DNA of 38,059 nt, from assembly GCA_018674655.1 (NCBI GenBank), contig JABGZQ010000044.1, positions 1 through 38,059 of the forward strand, written 5' to 3'. How positions within the stretch are numbered: position 1 is the stretch's first letter; the number at the start of each line of letters is the position of its first letter. Of the stretch, positions 19,133-27,115 are shown piece by piece. Source of the DNA: Fidelibacterota bacterium (lineage in GTDB: Bacteria; Fidelibacterota; Marinisomatia; Marinisomatales; TCS55). The notes below the pieces were generated by a model that made no database searches, had not been told where the DNA came from, and worked only from the letters and a program-made list of their open reading frames with translations. The position numbers and the translations under genes are program-made.

Positions 19133-19825
19133 ATGGTACGCTCCAGATTGATGATGAAATTGTTACTGATGATAACAGTGGTTTTTTCCCAAAAACCCGA
19201 TTGGATTATTCAAGCTGAAAAAATGATTAATGAACAAATTGTCATCCGAGGTATAACAGATCAAAATGTGCTGAAAGTATTGAGCACAACTCCCCGCCAT
19301 CAGTTTGTTCCACCGGAAGTGGTCAAATATGCCTATGATGATAATCCACTTCCTATTGGTGAAGGCCAAACAATTTCCCAACCCTATATTGTGGCATTTA
19401 TGACGGAAATTCTTGAGATTGATTCGAGTCATACCGTATTGGAAATTGGCACCGGGTCGGGATACCAGGCAGCGGTACTCAGCCCCTTAGTTAAACAGGT
19501 ATATTCCATCGAAATTATAAAAGCGCTTGCAGACCGGGCAGACCGAACCTTACAAAAATTGGGATATAAAAATATTAACGTTCGCTGGGGCAATGGCTAT
19601 GCAGGCTGGCCCGAAAAAGCGCCCTTTGACCGCATCATCGGTACAGCGGCGCCACCAGAAATCCCACCAGTATTAATAGATCAACTCAAACCGGGTGGTA
19701 TAATGGTTTTACCTATTGGAAAAAAATGGCAGGAATTAGTGGTCGTGAAAAAAAGTAATTCAGGAACGGTTAGCAAAGAGACTGTATTGCCGGTCCGGTT
19801 CGTGCCCATGGTGCATCCGGAATAA
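19133..19825 (+). CDS. pcm: protein-L-isoaspartate O-methyltransferase with signal-like N-terminus
   Basis: SAM-dependent methyltransferase that methylates isoaspartyl residues so that damaged proteins can revert. The ATG at 19133 has a perfect AGGAG 7 bases upstream (19121-19125); the longer in-frame start at 19106 lacks one. In the 230-residue form the family motifs are PRHQFVP, the pre-SAM GEGQTISQPYIVAFM, the SAM loop VLEIGTGSGYQAAVL and DRIIGTAAPPEIPPVLIDQLKPGG. The first 20 residues (basic VRSR, then MMKLLLMITVVFS) look like an export signal, so the enzyme may be periplasmic. A mere hydrophobic N-terminus is the alternative. Confidence 0.93.
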   Translation: MVRSRLMMKLLLMITVVFSQKPDWIIQAEKMINEQIVIRGITDQNVLKVLSTTPRHQFVPPEVVKYAYDDNPLPIGEGQTISQPYIVAFMTEILEIDSSHTVLEIGTGSGYQAAVLSPLVKQVYSIEIIKALADRADRTLQKLGYKNINVRWGNGYAGWPEKAPFDRIIGTAAPPEIPPVLIDQLKPGGIMVLPIGKKWQELVVVKKSNSGTVSKETVLPVRFVPMVHPE

Positions 19826-19882
19826 AGTTATATAAAATTCTCTTTCTTTAATTAATCAAATTGTATATTTCCTTTGATTCTT

Positions 19883-20812
19883 ATGAAGGAAATCGCCATC
19901 ATTTGTAACTTGACTGCTGGAAGCGGTCAGGCCGAAAAGCGCTGGGAAAAATTCCAAATGGAGCTGGGTTCGGCATCGATTGATTATACCGTTCACTTTA
20001 CCGAAGCACCCAACCATGCCACAGAACTCACAAAAAATGTTATTAATAATGGTGCAAAGCGAATCGTTTCTTTTGGGGGAGATGGTACTCTTAATGAAGT
20101 CATTCAGGGGATTATTTCTACATCACCAGGGTTCAGGGGAGACTTGGAATTGGTGGTGTTGGGTGCAGGCAGCAGTAATGATTTTGACAAGACGTTTGAA
20201 AAAATACCATGGATAGAAAAAATTCAGGGAGATAAAATCATTCCCATAGATTTGGTTCGCTTGGACTATATTAATTTTAATGGCGAATCGGCTACACGGT
20301 TTTTTGTGAATAATTCTAGTATTGGTGTAATCAGTCAAGCTGGAGATCGATTTAATAAAGTGAAAGGATTAACTAAGATAATTAAAAAAATTAGTGTGGA
20401 TACAGCTGCTGTTTTGGCCGGTGTCCAAACTATTGCAACCTGGAACCCAATGAAAGTTATACTAATCGTCGATGGAGATACCGAAACGGATGTAACACTT
20501 AGTAATTTGACTGTTTACAAAAATCCATTTATCGCTGGAGATATGTATTACAATCGATGCGTAGATCGTGGGGATGGAAAACTTAGTGTCGCGTTGGTTG
20601 AATTAGAATCAAAATTGAAATTGATGGCAGTTATTCCTTCGTTGTTTACGGGGACAGCATTAGACAAAGATGGAACAAGATATATTGAATGCGAATGGTT
20701 AGAGTTGCAAACAGATCATAATGTGGTGATCGAAACTGATGGGGAGATTGTAGGACACCCTCCAGTACGATATACCATTTTGAAACATGCCATTCATACG
20801 GTGATTGGCTAA
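19883..20812 (+). CDS. diacylglycerol/sphingosine-kinase-like lipid kinase (YegS/DgkB type)
   Basis: The 309-residue protein has the DAGK catalytic fold. The nucleotide loop GGDGTLNEV is at 65-73 and GAGSSNDF at 94-101, where the family usually has GTGNDFAR. The second beta-sandwich domain contains NNSSIGVISQAGDRFN and a C-terminal ETDGEIVGHPPVRYTI. Such enzymes phosphorylate diacylglycerol, ceramide or related lipids at the inner membrane. The true substrate is not readable. The ATG at 19883 was chosen over a TTG 9 bases earlier. The stop overlaps the next ATG by one base (TAATG), the first link in a four-gene cluster. Confidence 0.85.
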   Translation: MKEIAIICNLTAGSGQAEKRWEKFQMELGSASIDYTVHFTEAPNHATELTKNVINNGAKRIVSFGGDGTLNEVIQGIISTSPGFRGDLELVVLGAGSSNDFDKTFEKIPWIEKIQGDKIIPIDLVRLDYINFNGESATRFFVNNSSIGVISQAGDRFNKVKGLTKIIKKISVDTAAVLAGVQTIATWNPMKVILIVDGDTETDVTLSNLTVYKNPFIAGDMYYNRCVDRGDGKLSVALVELESKLKLMAVIPSLFTGTALDKDGTRYIECEWLELQTDHNVVIETDGEIVGHPPVRYTILKHAIHTVIG

Positions 20813-21645
20813 TGGATTATTCGCAATTTTGTGCAGAAAATGTTTCTTGGGAAACGACATTTATTCCTGTAAGAAAAGGAGTGAAACTATTTGAAATTCA
20901 TTTTATGCCTCCAAAGCCATCACCTTTTCCACCGGTGATTTTTCTCGCTGGTTGGGGATCATTAATTTATAGTTGGGAAATAGTGTTAAAGGAAATGACA
21001 AAAGATTTTGAAGTTTACTATGTGGAGACACGAGAAAAAGGGTCGGCGATTCATCATGGTAAACAGGATTTGAGTATTGACTCGCTTGGTTCGGATTTGG
21101 ATCCTATTGTCGCGCACCATAACCTATTGGGTAGGTCATACATCATGTTTGGCAGTTCATTGGGAGCGACAGTAATTCTCGATGCCATGAGTCAAGATAA
21201 AATTAACCCATCCTATTCTATCCTAATTGGCCCAAATGCAGAGTTCAAAGCGCCATGGTTTTGGATTTTGATCGCGAGAATAACACCACCATTTTTATAT
21301 CACGTTATTAAACCAGTGATTATATGGTACATGAAAAAGAATTATTTGGATACAGATTCGGACCCGGAGCAATATCAAAAATATGTTCGGTCTTTGAATG
21401 AAGCACACCCGCAAAGGCTGCGACGGTCTGCGCTCAATTTTTCTAAATATAAAATTTGGGATCGATTAGGCAGTATTCATCAAAAAGTATTAATATTTAC
21501 TGGTTCAAAAGATGTGATGCACGGATTTGAAAATACGGTTAAAATAGCAAAATCACTCTCTCAATGTGATTTGGTTGATTTGGGAACCAATGCCAAAACC
21601 CATAGTGTTGACATGGTAGACCAAATGCGTCAATATTTAGAGTAG
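20812..21645 (+). CDS. alpha/beta hydrolase
   Basis: The 277-residue alpha/beta-hydrolase fold protein has an oxyanion region FLAGWGSL (44-51). The nucleophile elbow is GSSLG (114-118, S116), the acid is probably D in TGSKDVMHG, and the histidine is H264 in AKTHSVDM. There is no signal peptide. Esterase, lipase or acyltransferase activity is possible; the substrate is unknown. Its start overlaps the lipid-kinase stop by one base, so the two products are made together, which hints at a lipid substrate. Confidence 0.82.
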   Translation: MDYSQFCAENVSWETTFIPVRKGVKLFEIHFMPPKPSPFPPVIFLAGWGSLIYSWEIVLKEMTKDFEVYYVETREKGSAIHHGKQDLSIDSLGSDLDPIVAHHNLLGRSYIMFGSSLGATVILDAMSQDKINPSYSILIGPNAEFKAPWFWILIARITPPFLYHVIKPVIIWYMKKNYLDTDSDPEQYQKYVRSLNEAHPQRLRRSALNFSKYKIWDRLGSIHQKVLIFTGSKDVMHGFENTVKIAKSLSQCDLVDLGTNAKTHSVDMVDQMRQYLE

Positions 21646-21652
21646 GAAAACA

Positions 21653-21925
21653 ATGGATAAAATAACGGTTAAACATATTTTAGAAAATGAAATTCAGGAG
21701 AAAGAGATTCGAACGTGGTCCACTTGGTCTTGTAATAAATCCGAATTTCCATGGGAGTATAGCGAAAGAGAATCCTGCTATATCTTAGAGGGACAAGTTG
21801 AAGTCACAACTGATGATGGCGATGTAGTCTCATTTGGTCCTGGCGATTTTGTTGTATTCCCTCAAGGATTGAAATGTACATGGAAAGTGAAACAGGCCGT
21901 TTATAAATACTTTTTATTTGGTTGA
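21653..21925 (+). CDS. small cupin-domain protein (DUF861/cupin_3 type)
   Basis: The 90-residue single-cupin protein begins with a W-rich TWSTWSCNKSEFPWEY. Next are the core strands SCYILEGQVEVTTDDG and VVSFGPGDFVVFPQGLKCTWKV, the pattern of the DUF861/EutQ-like cupins with xxPGDxxxFPxGxxxxW. The usual metal His pair is largely replaced, so it may bind a small ligand rather than catalyse. It begins 7 bases after the hydrolase. Function is unknown. Confidence 0.8.
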   Translation: MDKITVKHILENEIQEKEIRTWSTWSCNKSEFPWEYSERESCYILEGQVEVTTDDGDVVSFGPGDFVVFPQGLKCTWKVKQAVYKYFLFG

Positions 21926-21953
21926 TATAGCCGAAATACATCTACTTATTTAA

Positions 21954-22532
21954 TTGAACTTTGTATTCCTAACAGCTTTAAAAGCTGAAGCAATTCCGAT
22001 TATTAAGACATTTGGGTTAATAAAAGATCCCAATTCTCATTTATATCAAAATAATAATATTTTTCTTTGTATTACAGGGGTCGGGAAAGAAAAGACTACT
22101 TACCGATTAGAAAAAGTATCCCCATTTTTGAAGGAATTAGATTCAATCGTTATTATCAATATAGGAATTGCAGGCGGTAACCCTAGAAAAACAGTTATCG
22201 GAAATATGTATTTAATTCGATCAATTATTGATGATGAAACGAATAAAACGATAACCTTAAATCGATTTGAGAATCATCCTTTTGAAGAAATCGAATTGTC
22301 TACTGTTTCAAAGGGTGTTACCGATAAAGGGAAACAATATAAAGGGTTGGTTGATATGGAGGGGAGCTCGATTTATGATGTGATGACAAGGAAAGTTTCA
22401 CCCGATCGAATGCTTTTTTTGAAAGTGGTTTCAGATCATATGGATGTAAAGGACTGGTCCAGTATTGATGCTACGGGACTAATCGTAAAGCATTTGCATT
22501 CTATAAAAACACACATTATAAAAGCAATTTAA
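21954..22532 (+). CDS. short nucleoside phosphorylase / MTA-SAH nucleosidase-like protein
   Basis: The 192-residue protein has the purine phosphorylase (PNP/UDP) fold. It begins FVFLTALKAEA with E12 at the place of the MTAN catalytic Glu12. Then come TGVGKEKT (41-48), INIGIAGGN (68-76), VDMEGSS (133-139, E136) and KVVSDHMD (157-164, D161 equivalent to the MTAN proton donor). The family is usually 220-250 residues, so this is a short member. A TTG start at 21954 is forced, because the next ATG lies within the fold. Substrate (adenosine-type nucleoside, hopanoid-type intermediate or other) is unknown. Last gene of the cluster. Confidence 0.72.
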   Translation: MNFVFLTALKAEAIPIIKTFGLIKDPNSHLYQNNNIFLCITGVGKEKTTYRLEKVSPFLKELDSIVIINIGIAGGNPRKTVIGNMYLIRSIIDDETNKTITLNRFENHPFEEIELSTVSKGVTDKGKQYKGLVDMEGSSIYDVMTRKVSPDRMLFLKVVSDHMDVKDWSSIDATGLIVKHLHSIKTHIIKAI

Positions 22533-22568
22533 TTCCCTCTTTTTTTAGGAGATGAAACCATGGTGTAT

Positions 22569-25500
22569 TTATTCCGGAATAATAATAACTGGGAATCCCT
22601 CTTCTTTATAAAGCCGATTAAATTCTCCAACTTCGTTATCCATAATTTGATTCAATTTTTCCTTATAGGTTTGCCAGTCTTCAGAAAGATCAACAAAACG
22701 TTCCCGCTGGCCTTGAGTTAAGGGAGGATCAGAACCATCAATCGTACTGAGCAAACTTAACATATGTGAATTTAGACGGTTGAGAAAATTAACCACATCT
22801 TGGAAAGTTTCCATTTTGGTTTGAACCACATTTCCTTCCCACATGTCGATCGCATCGATGGCTGCCTCCCCTGCTTTAATTAAATCTTCAACTTTATTTT
22901 TCTCTTTTAAGCGTCCATTCATTTTTTGAATCTGGTTACGAATGCTACGTGCTTTTACAATTGAACTGTGTAGGTCGTTGATTTGACCATACAAGTCCGC
23001 CATTAATGTTTGATGACTATTAAAATCATGGTCACGAATATCAACCTTTGGATCCGGTTCAATTTTAAATGGCTGCGTCATGGATGCTTCACCCATCGTT
23101 AATCGAGCATAATACTGACCCGGTCCGATACGATATCCAGCATAACCACCATAAAATGATACATCAGGTACCAGGGTTATATCGTCAACTCGAAAATTCC
23201 AGACAAATCGATTTACGCCTTTTTTGGCTGGTATTTTAGGCGATTGATAATTTTCCCCAAACGTTTTGGCTGAAGATCCTTTTTTGTTTGTAATGGTACG
23301 TATAATGGAATCATTATCATCCAAAATTTCCAATTTAACTTCACTGTCTTTTTCTATTTCATCAGCGATATGATAAATAACCACAGTACCTGTTGGAGGA
23401 TTTTGACCGATCAAGGGAGAATTTTTACTTCCACCGGATATCCTAACAGTTGTCCGAGGCGTATATAAATGAAAATCTTTTTTAATATCTTCTTCATTGA
23501 ATTGATGAATAAAAGTTAAATCATCCAAAATCCAAAATGCTCTTCCCTGAGTTGATGCAATCAAATCATTGTTACGAATGGTGAGATCGGTAATGGGAAC
23601 TATGGGAAGATTTAATTGAAATTTTTCCCAGTTTTTCCCACCGTCGGATGACAAATAAAGTCCTGTTTCTGTACCCGCATATAAGAGATTATTTTTTATC
23701 GGATCCTCTCGAACAACACGAACAAAAGCATCTTTTTCAATTCCTTTTGTTTTTAGTGTCCAACTTCTGCCATAATTGGTTGTCTTATAAATATATGGAG
23801 ACAGGTCACCAAATTTGTAGCGGGTAAATGCCACATAGGCAGTGCCGAGATGATGGGGGGATAGTTCTATTGCATTCACAATACCTTCATCCATGCCTTT
23901 TGGGGTAATATTTTCCCAGTTTTCACCGCCGTCTTTTGTCATATGAATTAAACCATCATCTGAACCTGCCCAAAGGATGCCAGCTTCATGAGGTGATTCA
24001 ACCAAATACATGATAGTGTTGTACACTTCGCCGCCAGCAGCCTCATTAGTGAAAGGAATACTCCCTAAATCCTGTTTGTGAATTTCATTTCGTGTCAAAT
24101 CTGGGCTGATAATATCCCAGGAGTCTCCTCCACTCTGAGTTTTAAATACAACATTCCCAGCATGGTAAACCGTATTTGGATCATGTGGGGAAGCCACGAT
24201 AGGTGCGTTCCAATTAAATCTAAATTTTTGATCTTTTGCCACAGAACCTAAACCAAGATATTCATAGGCCATGATACTGCGGCTTTTTTTAGTGATCACA
24301 TTGAATTTTTCTATCAAACCCTGATAACATCCGCCATAGACATCAATGGGATTATCAGGATCGAAAGCCAAGTAAGCACTTTCACATCCAGCGACCCGAT
24401 ACCAATCGGACCAATCGATACCCTGTCCACTGGTTGCACTAGGGATTGCGACACTAGAATTATCCTGTTGACCACCATAAACGTAGTATGGGAATCGATT
24501 ATCTGTAATCACGCGATAAAATTGTGCAGTAGGTTGATTTTTTTGAGATGACCATGAATTGCCACCGTTAAATGAAATATTGGCGCCGCCATCATTGGCG
24601 TTAATCATATTCTTATTATTATGGGGATTAATCCAAAGGCCATGATTATCACCGTGCGGTACATTAATCTTTTGAAAAGACTTGCCGCCATCGGTGGATT
24701 TCATGAAGGGTGCATTGAGAACATAAACGGTATTCTCATCTTGTGGATCTGCAAACACATGAATATAGTACCAGCTGCGTGCAATAAGAACACGATTACT
24801 ATTGACACGTTTGAAGTTTTCCCCCCCATCATCTGAACGAAAGAGACCACCCGTTTCAGCTTCTGCAATCACATAGACTCGCTTGGGATTTGCAGCAGAA
24901 ACACTGACATCAGTTTTACCCATATTCTCCGGAAGGCCTTTGGTTAGTTTATCCCATGTATCACCGCCATCAGTTGATTTATAAATACCGCTGCCGTCAC
25001 CACCGCTTCGCATTTGCCAGGGCTGTCGTTGGTGATCCCAAAAAGATGCAAATAGAATACGGGGATTGGTTCTGTCCATACTCAGACCGCTCACGCCTGA
25101 ATGATCATTAACAAATAATACTTTTTCCCAATGTTTTCCACCATCACTCGAACGATAAATTCCACGATCTTTACTGGCTGTATACTGGTCCCCTTGAACG
25201 GCTACATATACTAATTCTGCATTTTTTGGATGAACAATGACTTGGGAAATCGTTCGTGATTTTTCTAACCCGATATGGGACCAGGTATCACCTGCATCCA
25301 TGGATTTATAAATGCCATCGCCATGAGAAGTCATGACCGGGCGGATACAAGCTTCACCCATACCTGCGTAAATAATATTAGGATCAGATTCAGCCACAGC
25401 CAATGCACCGACTGAACCTGTTTTAAGGAACCCGTCAGATACATTCTTCCAAACGATACCACCGTCAGTCGTTTTCCATATTCCACCCCCAACTGAACCA

Positions 25501-25670
25501 AAATAATATGTGAGAGGATCATTGGGACTGCCAACAGCAGTCAATGACCGACCACCACGAAAAGGACCAATATTCCGCCATTTCATTACATCTTTAACAG
25601 TTGTATCAAGTGATTCTGCCGATGTTATTCCGACACAGAAAAGAACAACGAATAAATAAAATTTTTTCAC
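22569..25670 (-). CDS. secreted sortilin/BNR-repeat protein
   Basis: A 1033-residue exported protein with a signal peptide (KKFYLFVVLFCVGITSAES) and about ten Asp-box/BNR repeats, such as KTTDGGIVWKNV, KSMDAGDTWSHI, RSSDGGKHWEKV, KSTDGGDTWDKL and MTKDGGENWENI. They form tandem beta-propellers over about residues 30-740. The remaining C-terminal 290 residues are a beta domain plus a helical tail. The family is annotated as glycosyl hydrolase or VPS10-like in FCB genomes, but no glycosidase catalytic set is visible. It is likely a surface or periplasmic binding protein. It starts at GTG (25668-25670) with a perfect AGGAGG 8 bases upstream. It is 46 bases downstream of the CBS gene and may share its transcript. 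Confidence 0.88.
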   Translation of the reverse strand: MKKFYLFVVLFCVGITSAESLDTTVKDVMKWRNIGPFRGGRSLTAVGSPNDPLTYYFGSVGGGIWKTTDGGIVWKNVSDGFLKTGSVGALAVAESDPNIIYAGMGEACIRPVMTSHGDGIYKSMDAGDTWSHIGLEKSRTISQVIVHPKNAELVYVAVQGDQYTASKDRGIYRSSDGGKHWEKVLFVNDHSGVSGLSMDRTNPRILFASFWDHQRQPWQMRSGGDGSGIYKSTDGGDTWDKLTKGLPENMGKTDVSVSAANPKRVYVIAEAETGGLFRSDDGGENFKRVNSNRVLIARSWYYIHVFADPQDENTVYVLNAPFMKSTDGGKSFQKINVPHGDNHGLWINPHNNKNMINANDGGANISFNGGNSWSSQKNQPTAQFYRVITDNRFPYYVYGGQQDNSSVAIPSATSGQGIDWSDWYRVAGCESAYLAFDPDNPIDVYGGCYQGLIEKFNVITKKSRSIMAYEYLGLGSVAKDQKFRFNWNAPIVASPHDPNTVYHAGNVVFKTQSGGDSWDIISPDLTRNEIHKQDLGSIPFTNEAAGGEVYNTIMYLVESPHEAGILWAGSDDGLIHMTKDGGENWENITPKGMDEGIVNAIELSPHHLGTAYVAFTRYKFGDLSPYIYKTTNYGRSWTLKTKGIEKDAFVRVVREDPIKNNLLYAGTETGLYLSSDGGKNWEKFQLNLPIVPITDLTIRNNDLIASTQGRAFWILDDLTFIHQFNEEDIKKDFHLYTPRTTVRISGGSKNSPLIGQNPPTGTVVIYHIADEIEKDSEVKLEILDDNDSIIRTITNKKGSSAKTFGENYQSPKIPAKKGVNRFVWNFRVDDITLVPDVSFYGGYAGYRIGPGQYYARLTMGEASMTQPFKIEPDPKVDIRDHDFNSHQTLMADLYGQINDLHSSIVKARSIRNQIQKMNGRLKEKNKVEDLIKAGEAAIDAIDMWEGNVVQTKMETFQDVVNFLNRLNSHMLSLLSTIDGSDPPLTQGQRERFVDLSEDWQTYKEKLNQIMDNEVGEFNRLYKEEGFPVIIIPE

Positions 25671-25716
25671 TTTTAATTCCTCCTAATTTATTTCATTTTT
25701 GACAGGATAAATTATT

Positions 25717-26100
25717 TTACTGAATAGCTTTTAGCACGTCTCGTCGGCTGACTTGTCCTACCAAAATACCATTATCTACTACGGGTAAGCGTCGGAAGTG
25801 TTTTATTTGAAAAATTTCAGCCAGATCTACAAGTCCCATTTCAGAATTAACAGTTGTTATTTCTGTGGACATAAAATCTTCAACACTGCCACCAGAATCA
25901 CTGTAATATAAATCCTGAATGATTGTTGACATACAATCAATTTCAGATAATACACCAACCAGATTACCATTTTCATCCACAACGGGGGCACCTGAGATTT
26001 TATGTTTTAATAGAGATTCAATCGCAGCTCTGACTCGCATATCGGATTGAAATGTGACCAGTTTTTTTGTCATGATATCCTTGACGGCACGAGGTCTCAT
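25717..26100 (-). CDS. tandem CBS-domain protein
   Basis: A 127-residue stand-alone CBS pair. The first CBS (about 8-62) has VRAAIESLLKHKISGAPVVDENGNLVGVLSEIDC. The second (about 70-127) reads MSTEITTVNSEMGLVDLAEIFQIKHFRRLPVVDNGILVGQVSRRDVLKAI (key parts FRRLPVVD and GQVSRRD). Such modules bind adenine nucleotides and act as energy sensors. The partner here is unknown. Its ATG overlaps the stop of the GerW/YtfJ gene by 4 bases, so the two are translationally coupled. Confidence 0.92.
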   Translation of the reverse strand: MRPRAVKDIMTKKLVTFQSDMRVRAAIESLLKHKISGAPVVDENGNLVGVLSEIDCMSTIIQDLYYSDSGGSVEDFMSTEITTVNSEMGLVDLAEIFQIKHFRRLPVVDNGILVGQVSRRDVLKAIQ

Positions 26101-26480
26101 TCTGTTTCTCCCTCGTTGGGTTTATCCGTGTCACTATTTCCCACATATTCTTTTACTGATTCAATAACCGACGGGGCTAAATCCATTAATTTACCTGTCA
26201 GACTTTCTTTATCTCCAATGGTCATAAGTTTTGCGCCATCTTCACCCACGACCACAAATGCAACTGGTTCAATAGACCATCCACCGCCCACACCTTGCCC
26301 GTTTCCTTTTTTGCCTTTTTCATCACCTTCGCCACCGCCGCCGGCAAAGCCAAACATCACTTTTGATACGGGAATTACTGTATGGGTATCCGTTTTGATG
26401 GGTTCCCCAACCACTGTTTTGGATGTCATTAATTCCTGTGCTTCTTTAAGCGTATTTTTAATTAATTCTGCTATACTCAT
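26097..26480 (-). CDS. ytfJ: GerW/YtfJ family protein
   Basis: The 127-residue protein begins IAELIKNTLKEAQELM. Then come VVGEPIKTDTHTVIPVSKVMFGFAGGGGEG, a glycine-rich centre and GGWSIEPVAFVVVGEDGAKLM, the full pattern of the GerW/YtfJ sporulation family. In Bacillus the gene product is needed for spore germination. Here there is no other sporulation gene, so the role is different and unknown. It lies between DUF2953 and CBS genes; a 10-base gap and a 4-base overlap make a tight unit. Confidence 0.88.
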   Translation of the reverse strand: MSIAELIKNTLKEAQELMTSKTVVGEPIKTDTHTVIPVSKVMFGFAGGGGEGDEKGKKGNGQGVGGGWSIEPVAFVVVGEDGAKLMTIGDKESLTGKLMDLAPSVIESVKEYVGNSDTDKPNEGETE

Positions 26481-26490
26481 ATTATTCCTT

Positions 26491-27072
26491 TCACTTCTTG
26501 AATTTAAAATAAGTTTTGATAGCCTGCCACAAAACTTTCCCCGGTATAAATTTCATTCTAAATCGACCATTAATGTCTGTTTCAAATTGATTATTAAATC
26601 GTGGGTTGATTACAATATCTACCTTTCTACCCCTAATTAACCTACCGATCGATTGACTCCATCCATAGATTATTCCGGTATACATTGGATTGGGAAACCC
26701 CAAATTACCATTTAACAAAAAGTGGTCAAAATGGATTTCTCTTAAGGCTGCCATTCCAATTTTTATATAGGGAATGTTCGACTTATTTTTCTTTTTTAAT
26801 TTCCTATTTTTATGGTTTGGTTTTTTATTTTGTGGAAGAGAAAAAGAAAATAATGGTTTATCAAAACGGCCAATACCAATTCGGATGGATGGAAATGGGG
26901 AAATAGATATACCGCGATGAATACCCCCTAAATGGATATGAGAATTTCCTGATTTATCCTGTGCCATCCATTGAATATTTCCTGAAACTGCGAGTCGATA
27001 TGGAATAAAAAGAATTAATAAGAAAAAGCTGATTAAAGCAAATAAACCCCACAGTATAATATTTAAATCCAT
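26491..27072 (-). CDS. DUF2953-like membrane-anchored protein (YtfI type)
   Basis: A 193-residue protein with one N-terminal membrane helix (about 5-27) and a basic, Lys-rich middle (about 105-125). The conserved-looking C-terminal region is NPMYTGIIYGWSQSIGRLI, then KVDIVINPRFNN (about 140-172). This is the DUF2953 pattern of B. subtilis YtfI, which is also directly upstream of ytfJ. Function is unknown; a membrane partner of YtfJ is the natural inference. The assignment rests on these short motifs plus gene order. Confidence 0.68.
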   Translation of the reverse strand: MDLNIILWGLFALISFFLLILFIPYRLAVSGNIQWMAQDKSGNSHIHLGGIHRGISISPFPSIRIGIGRFDKPLFSFSLPQNKKPNHKNRKLKKKNKSNIPYIKIGMAALREIHFDHFLLNGNLGFPNPMYTGIIYGWSQSIGRLIRGRKVDIVINPRFNNQFETDINGRFRMKFIPGKVLWQAIKTYFKFKK

Positions 27073-27115
27073 GGTCTAATTTGAGTCATTGAGAAGGATA
27101 TCTGCCAGTAAAAAC

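Noticed and set aside
26047-26640. A 197-codon open frame on the plus strand
   Set aside because: It lies antisense to the GerW/YtfJ and neighbouring genes; its proline/serine-rich product is the mirror of the Gly-rich YtfJ core and resembles nothing.
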